DNA of 64,000 nt from Hawksworthiomyces lignivorus (lineage: Eukaryota; Ascomycota; Sordariomycetes; Ophiostomatales; Ophiostomataceae), in the NCBI GenBank assembly GCA_002917075.1, contig NTMA01000026.1:62001-126000 (forward strand), read 5' to 3'. This document shows positions 1-15,633 of this stretch, piece by piece. The first letter of the stretch is position 1; every line of letters begins with the position of its first letter. Below the pieces are notes generated by a model that made no database searches, had not been told where the DNA came from, and saw only the letters and a program-made list of their open reading frames with translations. Position numbers and translations under genes: made by a program.

Positions 1-1
1 A

Positions 2-298
2 GAGTCGCCCTTCCACCCCGACAACGAGCACTTCCATCGCGGCACCACATGGTACTACAACGCCAACTTTGCCGGCCGCTTGTGGCGCCGCTGGCTCGGA
101 TATCCCCAGCCGATTGAAGATCCTGTTGCGGCCAAGGCGAAAGCCGAAGCTGCCAATGCAACGGCAGAGGACGTGTTGGCGAGCCTCAAGGGCGGCCGCA
201 ATGATGAAGAGCGGGCTGGCTCGACTGGCCGGATGTGCCTGCGCAGCATGCTGGTGCACCCGATCAAATTCGAAAACTTTGAAGAGTTGGGCTTGTGA
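2..298 (+). CDS. C-terminal fragment of an unrecognised protein
   Basis: An open frame enters from the left edge (first full codon at base 2) and ends at TGA 296-298, giving 98 residues of a C-terminus. It starts with an aromatic and basic stretch (SPFHPDNEHFHRGTTWYYN, then FAGRLWRRWLGYP), continues through an Ala/Glu/Lys-rich helix-like segment, and ends in MLVHPIKFENFEELGL. I do not recognise the family. The composition is that of a real GC-rich exon and it is followed directly by AT-rich, T-tract sequence like a fungal 3' UTR. The start, upstream exons and function lie outside the window. It converges on the cut12-like gene. Confidence 0.6.
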   Translation, partial: ESPFHPDNEHFHRGTTWYYNANFAGRLWRRWLGYPQPIEDPVAAKAKAEAANATAEDVLASLKGGRNDEERAGSTGRMCLRSMLVHPIKFENFEELGL

Positions 299-1140
299 TC
301 TAGAATGCTATTTCGCATTTTGTTTCCCTGGCCTTTCTTCATCTAATATTCTTACTGTTATGTCGACGTTTTAAACTTCCGGCAGGGAGGAGGTTGATGG
401 CATTGCATACTTGCATAATTAGCATTGGCGGGCCACTTTATTTTGCCTATTTTTCTTCTTTTTTTTTTTTCTTTTTCTATTCTTTTTTTTTAAGATTCCA
501 TCATGTCCTTTTGTCTAATTCTCTTTTTTTTTTGGTTTTTGAGGAGTCTCGGGGGTGGCTCACATGATTCTCTTCAGGCGCGACACGGCGTTTTTGGAAG
601 GCCTTATTTAATAGAGTGCATACAATGATTTGACCAAGCAGGAGCCGCGAGTTTGGGGGGCATAGTTAGTTGGACCCAGATTGAACGGGTCTAGGTGCAT
701 AGCTGATATATGATATATTTACTTTTGAATGCCTGGCTTTCTTCTCGGTGATATCTTGGAAATGTAAATTTTATTTCTGCTGGGCCGACTTGGATGGTAA
801 AATAGTAGCCGCCAGCTCAAGTATTACATGAGGAAGACACGAGGGAGAGTGGTTATAAATAATATCAAAAAAAAGACAATGTCAAGTAAAAGACATCAAT
901 TTCCACGTCATGGCTGCCGTATATTTAGGTAGGCCTATTCATGCATAAACGCTCTCGCAAACTTTGCACATGTGGATATGGGATATGGAGAAACCAAAAA
1001 ACATTGAACTCGACAAAGATCAAAACAAAAAAAGAGTTCCCTTGAACAAAACACAACAAAAAACGCCGCACACCTAATCAGACACTTTCCCAAATGCAGA
1101 GCGAGAAACCAGCTCCGTACACCGTCCGTTTATGTCTCTC
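299..1140. other. Intergenic, convergent 3' flanks
   Basis: AT-rich spacer between two converging genes, with T-runs around 460-545 and A-runs near 870 and 1030, as expected for 3' untranslated regions. I see no gene or RNA in it. Confidence 0.6.
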
Positions 1141-3733
1141 CTACGCCGGCAGCATGTTCTCCTTGTTGCGCAGCAGGTCCAGCGTCCGCTTCCGCTCTGC
1201 CCGCCGCTTCTCGATCCGCGCCACGGCCGCCGCTGCCCGTTCTGACGATAGAGAGCACCGCGAGGCGTCCGCGCCGGCGTGCCGGCTGTCGGCAGAGAGG
1301 AGAGGGAGGCGGTCGCGGTCGGCCTTCTTGGGCTCGATGCTGGGGCGGATGGCCGCGGCCATCGACGTAGATGTCGTTCGCCTAGTCTTGGGTTGCTCAT
1401 TCTCTTCTTCTTGCGCGGCCTTGTGCTGTTGCGGCTGTGCGTTGGCCAGCGGGCGCAGGGGTTCGGCACCGCGCCGCCGCCGGAGGAGGAGAATGTTGGC
1501 GGCGGCTCTCGCTGCGGCCGCCGTCTGGGTCGGAGGCAGCTCAAAGTGGCTGCTCTCGTCTTCTAGGATAGGGATGGCGTCCTCCTCTTTTGGATCCTCT
1601 TCCGCCGCCTCCTGCCGCCTCCTCGGGTGCGTTGCACGTCTCTGCAGCTTCTGCTGGGGCAGCTCCGGCTCGGCGAGTGGATCGAGGAGCAGGCCGTCCA
1701 GCTTGATGGCAAAGTCGTCGGGCAGCCCGGCTGCCGGCACGTCGTGCGTCTGCTGCTTCTGCGTCTGGAGCGGCCGGTCGAGAGAGTGCCGGCTGTTGCT
1801 GCGGAGCGCCTCGTAGCGGCTGCGCGTCACCTTTTCGAGCGCGGCCAGTGTCGATGAGGCCGCCGGCTCCTCGGCTTTCTCGTCGACGCCAGACGCGGCG
1901 GCAGCAGCAGCAGCTTTTTGGTCGACCAGAGGCTTTTTGGCCTCTGGCTCATCCGCCGCCGCCTGCCGCGCCTTCCGCCGCAGCTCGGCGATCTGCTCGT
2001 TCTTGCGCCGCAGCACCTGCTCGGCCTCGCCGACGCGGGCCTTGGCGTCGTCCTTGAGCGCGTCGTACCGCCGCTGCAGCAGCCGCAGCTGCTCGTCTGT
2101 GCGCCGCCGCTCGTCCTCGGCGAACTGGGCGCGCCGCTCCAGGTCCTGCGCCCGGGCGTTTGCCGCCTCCGTCGCCGCCTCGGCCGCGGCTAGGTCGGCA
2201 CGCAGCGCCTGCAGCTGTGCTCCGTTGCCGGTGCCATTCTCGCTGTCGCTGGCGCGTCTCGCTGCCTGCTGCTCGGCCGCCCGCAGTGCTGCTGTGAGCT
2301 GCCGGATCTCGTCGCGGGCGTGCGCCAGCTCCCGGGCCTGGTCGCGCGCGCGGCGCAACTCGCGCTGCGTCTCTAGCAGCGTCCGGTGCGTGCGTGGCGA
2401 AGCAGCCGTGGCTGCGGTGCCACTGCCAATCATTGCCGTAGCCGCTGATCGGCGGTGCAGGTGGCGGCGGCGAAGAGGGCTCGCGGCCGCCTCGTCGTCG
2501 TAGCCGACCATGTCGTCGTCATTGTCGCCGCCCCCGCTGCCGTACTCCTGCCGCAGCGTCATCAGGGCCTCCAGCTCCTTAACCTGGTTGCGGTACTGGA
2601 CGGCCAGGGCCGTCTGCCGCGTCAGGTCGCTGATGAGCGCCTGGTAGTCGCGGTCGGAGCCCTTCATGCGCTTGCGGGCGATCTGGCCGGCCAGCTCGGT
2701 GATGCGGCCCTCCATCTGGGCCACCCTGCCCTTCTCCTCCTTGAGCTTGGCCTGCAGGTCGACCGCCTCGGCGTCTTTCATCTTGGCAAACGACTTGGCC
2801 AGCTCCTTGTACCGCAGGAGCTTGCTCATCTCCACCTTGGCATCCTCCTGGTACCGCTGGAACTGTGCCTTCCAATACTGGCCTGACTGCGAGTGCGGCT
2901 CATTCAGATCCACGGTGACGTCGGGGTCCCACTCATTTTCGTTGTCGTTGTCGTCTACCTCTTCCCAGAGGCCGTCCTCGTCCTCGCCGGCAGCATCCAG
3001 AGGGGCAGTCGCAGCCGCAGCAGAAGGCTCTGGCCGGGGTGGTGGTGGCTGGGTCCTGTGTGTTTGATCACCTCCATCTTTTTTATCTCTGGGACTCTGC
3101 TGTCCGGCATTCATGGGAGCTTCGCCCAGCTTTGACCGTAGTCGATTGCGACTGCGGTCACCGGTTGTCGAGCTGCGGGGCTCGCCAAAGAGATTCGACC
3201 GCCGGTTGGTCCTGTCAATCCGAAATTCGCCCTTCTTACCGTTTCCATCATTTTCTTCCACGTCGTGACCAAAGGACACGCGTTTCCGCCGCGATGTTGC
3301 AGTCCCTGGAGTCAGGAGGATGCCCGGCAACCTGCCTGGTGTTGCCTTGTTGGTGTCTTTAAATTCTCTCGCGTCAAGAAGCCCAGAGCCGCTTGCCGAT
3401 GCAGCCGTCGTCTTTTCCACATCAGAAGGTGCAGAATTTGCGAGTTGCACATCTTCCTCTTTTTCTTCCTCGCCAAGATGTCGCCCAATGCCATCCCCTT
3501 CGCGCCGCGCAGGCGTTCCAAAGAGTGCGCTCTTAAAGGCACGCGCGGCGAATACCGGTCCCGGCGTATCTGGCTGCTCAAATTGTGTATCATCTAAACC
3601 AGAAAAACAATTAGAACCGTGGACAATGCCCCGAGAAACAGCATTCGGCATCATGGCACGTCGTCTTCTCACCTGGATCGCCTGCCGCGTCGCGTCCTCC
3701 CTCCAGCCCACGCTTCAGCATCCAGCCAAGCAT
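1141..3733 (-). CDS. cut12: Spindle pole body-associated protein, Cut12-like
   Basis: Two exons on the minus strand: 3733-3673 and 3593-1141, with a 79-nt intron (GTGAGA...TTTAG), giving 837 residues. The spliced start reads MLGWMLKRGLEGGRDAAG and then DDTQFEQPDTPGPVFAARAF-K-SALFGTPARR. The next conserved block is PGILLTPGTATSRRKRVSFG. Both blocks mark the fungal Cut12 domain. A long charged coiled-coil region of Glu/Arg/Ala/Gln heptads follows (about residues 270-600), then a Pro/Arg/Ser tail. In fission yeast, Cut12 sits at the spindle pole body and helps activate Plo1 kinase at mitotic entry; the same role here is inferred by family. The single-exon reading from an upstream non-ATG codon is wrong because it retains the intron. 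The gene is divergent from gcn2 across about 670 bp. Confidence 0.88.
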
Positions 3734-4032
3734 CGTAGGCGTGCTGCGTGCAATCACGACTAGCTTGCAGAGGTTGAAAGCAGAGGAATGCTGTAGCTAT
3801 GGATCGCCACGCGCCCTTTTTTACGTTGTAGTGGAGAGAAATGTATCGGTTAAGGTTTTGCTATTAAGAAGAGAGCTGAGGAATAAAATAAATAAAGCAG
3901 TATCCTTGTTTACTTAATTACCAAATATGGAATAGCGCGTTTTCTGGTCTGGTCGCGTGGTCTGTGCACTATTCCCACGCCCTACAGTTGGCAGCCCACC
4001 TATGTAGCCCATCTCGCCCACTGGCCATTCAG

Positions 4033-4135
4033 CTCGCTGATAGCCCACTAGTAGTCCAATTGTGGCCCGCTGATAGCCCGCTGATAGCCCGCTAATAGCC
4101 AGCTGGTTGCCCGCCGATAGCCACTGAATGCCTCA
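4033..4135. repeat. Degenerate 11-bp tandem repeat (GCCCGCTGATA)
   Basis: Repeated units close to GCCCGCTGATA or GCCCACTAGTA occur head to tail from about 4033 to 4135. Two units are near-identical at 4064-4086, flanked by diverged copies (CGCTAATAGCC, CGCCGATAGCC). The repeat lies between the cut12 and gcn2 starts. Confidence 0.75.
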
Positions 4136-4333
4136 GCGATAAAGCTCTGTAGACTTGGCGCCCTTTTCCCCCTCCTGACTCATCCACTGTTTAAGACATC
4201 TTCCCTCTTCCCTCACCGGTTTTCAACGTTCGCCACGTCACATCACTAAACAAAAAAAAAACTACAGCTGTGTTCAGCAACATTCTTCTTCTCTCCCAAA
4301 ATATCAAACTGTCTCACTATAGTCTTTGCAAAA

Positions 4334-4351
4334 ATGGGCTTCTCCGGGTAA
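4334..4351 (+). promoter_or_regulatory. Upstream ORF in the gcn2 leader
   Basis: ATG GGC TTC TCC GGG TAA lies 53 nt before the gcn2 start codon and is preceded by an A-rich context (GCAAAAATGG). It would be translated if the transcript begins upstream of it, which the sequence alone cannot show. Confidence 0.5.
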
Positions 4352-4404
4352 GCTCTCTGCAGCCTTAACAGGCTGTGAGACCCCGAGACCAAGACCACAC
4401 CAAG

Positions 4405-9737
<5,333 letters not shown>

Positions 9738-10115
9738 TTAGTTTAGTTGTACATTGATTTCTGAAACTTTTTGCGACGAACCACGTAGATTGTTTTCTTT
9801 TTTCTTGGTTTGTTTTTTTGTAGCCCTGCATAAATGCCTGTTCCAGATATTCTGTAGGTGTCGTATGATTCGCTGCGCATCCCTAGCTAGCCCAAATAAA
9901 CCGCAATAGGCAACACGAACTATTTTTGCTGCAGGCCTCAGCCTCGCGCAGAAGCAGGGCGTTTTTTGGTACTTTGTGTATATGGGGCGTAACGATCCCG
10001 CCGCCTGGGTTCTCTGTCGACTCGTCTCAATTGCTTTCCGGCAGAGCTGCAGCAGCGACGAAAACATACCACAGGCGCTTCTAACAACAAACCGTGACGA
10101 ATTGATGCCAACACG
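9738..10115. other. Intergenic between gcn2 and BTB gene
   Basis: A 378-bp spacer with T-rich gcn2 3' flank and the BTB gene leader. An out-of-frame ATG at 10105 opens a 9-codon uORF ending at TAG 10132-10134, overlapping the BTB start. Nothing else is seen. Confidence 0.55.
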
Positions 10116-10134
10116 ATGTCTTTATTTGACGTAG
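10105..10134 (+). promoter_or_regulatory. uORF overlapping the BTB start codon
   Basis: ATG CCA ACA CGA TGT CTT TAT TTG ACG TAG begins 11 nt before the BTB-gene ATG (10116) in another frame and ends inside it. If the transcript includes it, ribosomes starting here would bypass the main start. Confidence 0.4.
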
Positions 10135-10997
10135 ACAGTAGAGACGGCAGAGACAGAGACAGGGACAGAGACAGAGACAGAGACAGAGACAGAGACAGCA
10201 GAGGACGGCGTCGCAACCGGCGGTCGCCACCTCCGCCTCTGCCACAGACCGGTCCCATTGACAGCACCGCCTTGTCCGCCACGCTGACGAACCACACGGC
10301 GCGCCTCTTGGACTCTGGCGAGTACAGCGACCTGACGCTCGAGTGCGAGGGCAAGAAGTTCCGCGTCCACAAGGCCATCGTGTGCGTGCAGTCGCCGGTC
10401 CTCGCAGCCGCGGTGCGCGGGGGCTTCGAGGTGCGTCTAAATTCCGTCTCGCGACGTTCCCGTCTGGCGAAATGGCACTGACGTGATAAATAAAATAAAC
10501 AGGAGGCCCGGACTAGTATCATAAAGGTCGAGGCGTTTGACGCGGCGACGGCCAAGCGCATGGTCGACTTCATGTACAAGCGGAACTACGACATCAAGGG
10601 CGTGGGGGGACCGCTGCTGGCGCACATCCGCATGAACGCCATCGCGGACTACTACAACGTGCCGGAGCTGGGCAGCCTGGCCAACCGCAACATCCAGCAC
10701 CTGCTATCCGAGGGCTGGTCGGCGGAGGCGTTTGTGGAGGCGGCGCAGGAGGGCCTGTCGCAGACGGGCGACAAGGCCGTGTACGACGTCATGGCGCGGG
10801 CGGCGGCCGAGCACATCGAGGAGCTCGTCTTCAAGGAGAGCTTCGTCAAGCTCGACCTGGTCAACGAGTTCACCCTGCAGCTGCTGCGGGGCTGCGTCGA
10901 GCGCATGCAGAAGCTGCGCGGCGGCTACCGGGACGGCGGCGTCTTCCGCCGGGAGAGGAGCTGGGACCACGAGCGGGAGCGGATAATACGGAGCTGA
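10116..10997 (+). CDS. BTB/POZ domain protein
   Basis: Two exons, 10116-10430 and 10503-10997 (269 residues), with a 72-nt phase-0 intron. The N-terminus contains an Arg-Asp dipeptide run from a GACAGA repeat, then Pro-rich sequence. The BTB/POZ fold follows (about residues 60-135): GEYSDLTLECEGKKFRVHK, then AIVCVQSPVLAAAV and, after the intron, IIKVEAFDAATAKRMVDFMY. The rest is helical (MARAAAEHIEELVFKESF) with a charged end. BTB domains mediate dimerisation and often link substrates to Cullin-3 ubiquitin ligases. This protein has no kelch, MATH or zinc finger domain, so its specific role is unknown. Stand-alone BTB proteins of this size are common in filamentous fungi. Confidence 0.88.
10141..10200 (+). 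repeat. GACAGA hexanucleotide repeat inside coding sequence
   Basis: Near-perfect GACAGA/GACAGG units in frame with the BTB gene encode alternating Arg-Asp residues. Copy number is likely to vary between strains because the unit is a multiple of three. Confidence 0.85.
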
Positions 10998-11950
10998 TTT
11001 GCTTTTTTTTTTTTAAGATACCTCCAAAGGCTCCGCTGAGAGAGGTTCTCGCGCGAAGTGTCTGCATAAAGCAACATGCGGTCTTCGCCATGGCAGGACA
11101 GTGTCGTTTTATGACTGAGTCGTACAAGCAGACTCAGTCAACAACATAAGAAGACGTCATTCGTGCAAACGGCTGTCCGCAGCGTGTCGGAAGCCAGTGA
11201 GACCGTATTTTTCATAGAAAGAGCTGTAATATACCACAAATCCAAAGGCGGATTTTCATACATGTAAAACTGAGCAAAATCTGACGCTAAAGATTGCTGC
11301 CGAGAGATCAGAAGCAAGACGTCATTGTCATTTACGAATAAAAAGGCTACACATCCTCGCAGAGATTGTGGTCGTATGAGATACATCGGGACCTGCTGTA
11401 AATCTCTACTAGCAGCAAAAAGAGAAAAGCCTAAACGGCAGGCAATGTGAGATGCTCGTCATGATAATGCATTGACACAGTTTTGTACCTGCTCGACTGG
11501 ACGCCACTTGTTAGATAGAATGGTGCTGGACTCGCAAATCTCACAGTGAAGTTTGAATGCCGGGACGTATCTTCGGCCAGCGACATCTATTTCTCATATA
11601 AAGAGGCGAGCAGTAACTTGAAGTTTCAAACATTCGCCTCATCCACATTATGCCAGATTTTTATCTAAATGATCAAAAGACGCCCAACGCCGCATCCTCA
11701 TAATGAAAACTGGGAAATAAAAAAAACAAAGAGATTGCCTTTCTGGTGGCCACACTAGATGTGTGAGACACCTGCATCAGATAGTGTCATAAATGCACAA
11801 GTGATTCCCGCAATCGTGAAACCGAAAGAAAATGCCAGGGAACAAAACTAAAATAGGAAAGGTCATCGCGAGGTCATTGTAACATGCCCATATTCGCAAA
11901 AAAAAAAAAAAGAGCCACACAGCCTCCCGCCTGGGTCGCACCCGCTGCGC
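10998..11950. other. Intergenic, convergent 3' flanks
   Basis: A 953-bp AT-rich spacer with short A/T runs (11002-11013, 11900-11912) between the BTB gene and the minus-strand gene ending at 11951. I see no coding potential or RNA gene. Confidence 0.55.
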
Positions 11951-12628
11951 TCATCGGCTCAGCTGCATTCCGCCAAACGCCCGGTCCAGGGCCTCTGCCG
12001 TCACGCCGCCGGCAGCCTCAGCGGTTGACGTCGCTGCCATCTCGCTGGGGTGCGCCGCGGAGCCAGGTGCATCGCCTGCGATCTGCTGGCTGCCGTCGTA
12101 CCCTCCGGCGCTGCTGCTGGCGCTGGTGCTGCTCTCTTGCGTGCCGGCGCCCCCGCGCCGCTCGGGCACCAGCAGGCGCTCGTCCGAGTCGAGCCAGCCG
12201 GGGGCGACGCGGCGCTTCTCGGCCAGCTCGCGGGCCTGGATGCTGGCCTCGAGGCGGTGCAGCTCGGCGTCGGCGTCGGCCTGCAGGCGGGTGACGTGGT
12301 CGCGCAGGGCGCGGCAGCTGGCCATGATGTCGTCCGGGTGGGCGGCGGAGCCGGACGCGGGAGAGACGACGTAGGCCGGCTTCTTCGCGCTCTCGGCATC
12401 GCCCGCACCGCCGCTGCCCTCGATGATGGACGGCGGTAGGGCGGAGGGCATGGTCTTGTAGCGGTAGGGGAGAGTGGGGGCGCGAGGCAGCTGGACGAAG
12501 GGGGAGACGGTCAGAGGCACCTGCTCGAGGAGGGGGTGGGAGCCTGAGAGAAGAGTCAGAAACAGACGTGCACGCAGAACTATGATCTGCAAACGCAACA
12601 AGCAAAGCAACTCACGGTTATCGTGCAT
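11951..12628 (-). CDS. Small uncharacterised protein with central helix
   Basis: Two exons, 12628-12616 and 12543-11951, with a 72-nt intron (GTGAGT...CTCAG); 201 residues. The 13-nt first exon gives MHDN. The spliced product continues RSHPLLEQVPLTVSPFVQLP and YRYKTMPSALPPSIIEG. A charged helix with coiled-coil character follows (about residues 75-125: DDIMASCRALRDHVTRLQ, then AELHRLEASIQARELAEKRR) and a conserved-looking motif VAPGWLDSDERLLVPER. The Ser/Ala/Gly-rich tail ends in EALDRAFGGMQLSR. I do not recognise a family with a known role. Acidic-aromatic motifs either side of the helix suggest a scaffold or complex subunit, but this is inference. Splicing is preferred over the unspliced frame because the intron has good donor and acceptor signals and removing it keeps frame. 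Confidence 0.72.
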   Translation of the reverse strand: MHDNRELLCLLRLQIIVLRARLFLTLLSGSHPLLEQVPLTVSPFVQLPRAPTLPYRYKTMPSALPPSIIEGSGGAGDAESAKKPAYVVSPASGSAAHPDDIMASCRALRDHVTRLQADADAELHRLEASIQARELAEKRRVAPGWLDSDERLLVPERRGGAGTQESSTSASSSAGGYDGSQQIAGDAPGSAAHPSEMAATSTAEAAGGVTAEALDRAFGGMQLSR

Positions 12629-13703
12629 GGCGGTGGATGGTAGACGACACGCAGTGTAGATTTCAGTTCAAAGCCGCATGAGATACGTAGCCCAAAAGAA
12701 GATAAAAAAAAAGATAAGAAGAATACAAGGAATACAGAAAAGCAGAGCTTTCCTATCAGTCTATCCTGTAGCCAAAATAGACAGTTTGAATGGATTTCGC
12801 CCAGCCTCTTTTCTTGTCCTGAGGCGGCTGATCAATCCAAGGCGGGAGGGGCATATCAGACTGGGACTGTCGTTGCTCTATTAGAGAGCCGCCGTAGGAG
12901 GAAGATTTGCTGTAAAATACCGTGTGGATCACGTGGCGATAAAGCTATGTAAGATACCACTTATAGTACTTGTACAGTGGCCTTCAGCATATTAAGCGAC
13001 CCACATAGATAGCTCGTATCTTACATCCCTCAGGAAGGGAATGCTTAGAAACAAAAAATGTGTAGGTCCTCTTGGCAGTGCGTCTCACTTGCCTTCGGAG
13101 ACCCGTAAGAACGGAATTCATACCACTGAGCAGTGCTTAGGACGCCTAGAATTTAAGAGGCGCCCAATCACTGCCGACTGCGCAGCTTCAAACAAGAGAA
13201 AGTGATACGAAATGGGGCTAATGCGAGTTGGTTGGGCGTGAGCCGCACAGCCTGGCCACCCGCTTCACTTGGGACAAATTCGCTCGGAATACCTGAGAGC
13301 CAGTGAGAATGCGATGAAGCACGGCTGCGAACCCCCCGACAGCAATGTATATTGGTAGAAGTCCTTAAAGTCATTCGGCCTAAGCGATGTCTCTAACCGA
13401 AATACACGCGTTGATATATACTATTTGAACAAATATGGCTTCAGAAGCCAAAGGGAACGGTGGACAGGCAGCCAACGTTCACGGAAATATTGCAAACCGG
13501 CGTCGGCCTGGCATCGACCTCGGCTTCGATCCCGAACAGATTAAATTTCTTCCAGATATGCTGGCGTCGGCACCGTTTGCCATCTGCCTCCTCCCACAGC
13601 TCAATGTGCTTGCACTCTCGGATCATGCACTCCGCATCTCCCTGACGCCACCTGAAAGGGGCTTCAGATATCTGTTGTACGTCATTCCCATAGCTCTGTT
13701 GAG
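12629..13703. other. Gene-poor spacer
   Basis: About 1.1 kb of mixed composition. Overlapping short open frames occur on both strands at 13435-13780, none with a recognisable family. Part of the plus-strand frame (from ATG 13435) could be a 5' exon of the coiled-coil gene that follows, but I cannot link it by a convincing splice. Confidence 0.4.
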
Positions 13704-15633
13704 ATGATCCGCGCTCATCAAAATTGGTCAAGATATCCGAGTTTGTCCAGCGCGATAATGCAAGTTTCAAACATGACATCCTCTGTCTTTGATAGTGCCA
13801 GTGAGAGCGTACGCTCCATTTTCATCCACCTGGGACCCGCAAGCTTAAGAGGCGGCTATGTGAGTGCTACAAGTGGGACATAACCGGAATCACGAGCTAA
13901 CCAGGTTATAAAGTCCGACTACATTGCGACGTGTATTGAATACAATCGAATGTCGAAGTCTAGACTCCATAGCATCGTGGCAAAGTTTGATGACAGGATA
14001 AAGAAAATGAGCCAGCTTGCGTGCGACATCGAGGATAGATTCAATGCGCTCAAAGAATTGACTACCGAAGCCTCTTTGGCCATGAAGAACGAGCTAAGTA
14101 GGTAGCGTTGCCACGACCCAGCCTCCAGCAAACAAATACAGCTAATATCTGTCTAGAAAATGCCACTAGAGAGGCAGCAAAACTCGAGGAGCGTGTTGTT
14201 AGCGTCATTACAGAGGAGAAGCTCCAGAAGACCCTGCTCAATATCCTAGGCGAAGGCGTCAGTAAATCGAAGCAGGATTTCGAGCAGGCGAGATCCGCGT
14301 TCCAAACAGAAGCAAATAAGAGAGGTGAGCACGTGAATGTTTGACCTGCTCGATCATGGCAGCTGAACTCAAGATTTGGACAGTACTACCGGCCTTCTTT
14401 GTCTCTGTTCGCGATGACGTGAACAGCTCGGTGCTAGGGATGGCCAACACTATGATGAGCCACAGGCCGGCTAAGATGTATTTTGGCATAGATCCGGGGC
14501 TGGTTGGCGCCGATCAGATCGAGAATTTGGTCTGCGATCTCGAAGCGCTGGTGATGCAGGATGCAAAGGATATCAAGTCCATAGTTGAGAAGAGCGCCAA
14601 TGATGTCCTATTCACTCATGACTTGCTGAGTAGGCTCAAGAAAAGCATCGAAGACTGCCAGACCATGCATACGCAAACCGCTAACGACATTGTCGACGAA
14701 GCTATCCACCTCTGCAGCTCGATTTGTAGTCTTGACGATCCTGAGAAACTGACAATACGATCAGATGAAGATTGGGAGAATGCCATCAGTCGGTGGCGAC
14801 AAACTGCAGCACTTCTCGTAGCAAAGGCGACTAAGCTTTGGTCGATAGCATTATCTCAGCCGGACTTGGGATTCGGCAGTCAGGTGTCCTCTAGTATGAG
14901 GCTCGAGGTGACCACCACCACCAAGGGCTCGGACAGCATGGGGATTCTCAAAAAGCGCTTCGAAAAACTCCAAATCGCTTGGGAAGCTATGACGGACGCC
15001 CAAAACAACCTCCAACGCAGCAAAGAAAAGCAGCTTGTGGCGCAAGACAAGATGACGAAGCTCGTGAAGGAGATGGAAGAGTTGCAACACCGCCAGGCGG
15101 CTATGGAAGATATGAACGAGGTCCTGCGCATGTCGATCCAGACCACGGCGAAATTGGCAGACCACATGCGGCAGTTTGCTGGTTTCTTCAAGATCCTGGC
15201 CGCCACGATTTCCAAGGGCGTAATGAAGTACGCCGGCCATTTCCTCCAGGCGATCGAAGAATGCTCTAGAGAGGAAGAGCCAGTCTTTGATGCTTGTGTA
15301 TCGACCACATGGTTCCTTTCGATTGCCACCATATCAGCAAAGCTTTACATGGAGATTTTGCTAGAGCACATCAACCCCTGCATCTGCGCAGATACCACGT
15401 TGCCTCTCAAAGCTTCCCTCGAGTCATGGGAAGCAGCGAAACAGCGCCTGGCATTGAAGGCGACCAGCAGGGCCAAAACTATTCAGATATCTGCCAAGAA
15501 AAGGTTAAGTGCAGGATATAAAGAGCTGCAGGAAGCATTCAGCGATGCCTTCGTGTCTAGCGAGTTAAGCAGGTTCGGGACTGAGATTGTTGCCGATGCC
15601 GTAAGATACTACTGCAGTACTAAGAACGATTGA
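13704..15633 (+). CDS. Unrecognised long helical/coiled-coil protein
   Basis: Proposed exons: 13704-13859, 13905-14097, 14157-14324, 14363-15633 (595 residues). All junctions keep frame, but two introns are very short (45 and 38 nt). Starts at 13758 or 13773 are equally possible. The protein looks almost entirely alpha-helical: a heptad-rich N-terminal part (SRLHSIVAKFDDRIKKMSQL; EERVVSVITEEKLQKTLLNI), a middle block with GIDPGLVGADQIENLVCDLE, a second coiled coil (KRFEKLQIAWEAMTDAQNNL, then VKEMEELQHRQAAMEDMNEV), and a small hydrophobic block FAGFFKILAATISKGVMKYA that could be a membrane or hydrophobic hairpin. No family is recognised. An all-helical layout with a short hydrophobic block recalls several membrane-acting helical families, but no catalytic or diagnostic motif supports a function. 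A decayed second copy of the hydrophobic block lies downstream (17192-17500). Confidence 0.6.

Larger units (their letters stand above)
3734..4404. promoter_or_regulatory. Divergent promoter region cut12 / gcn2
   Basis: A 671-bp spacer between two divergently transcribed genes. It is AT-rich near cut12, then holds a degenerate short tandem repeat (about 4033-4135), then the gcn2 leader with a 5-codon uORF. No clear TATA box is assigned. Confidence 0.6.
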
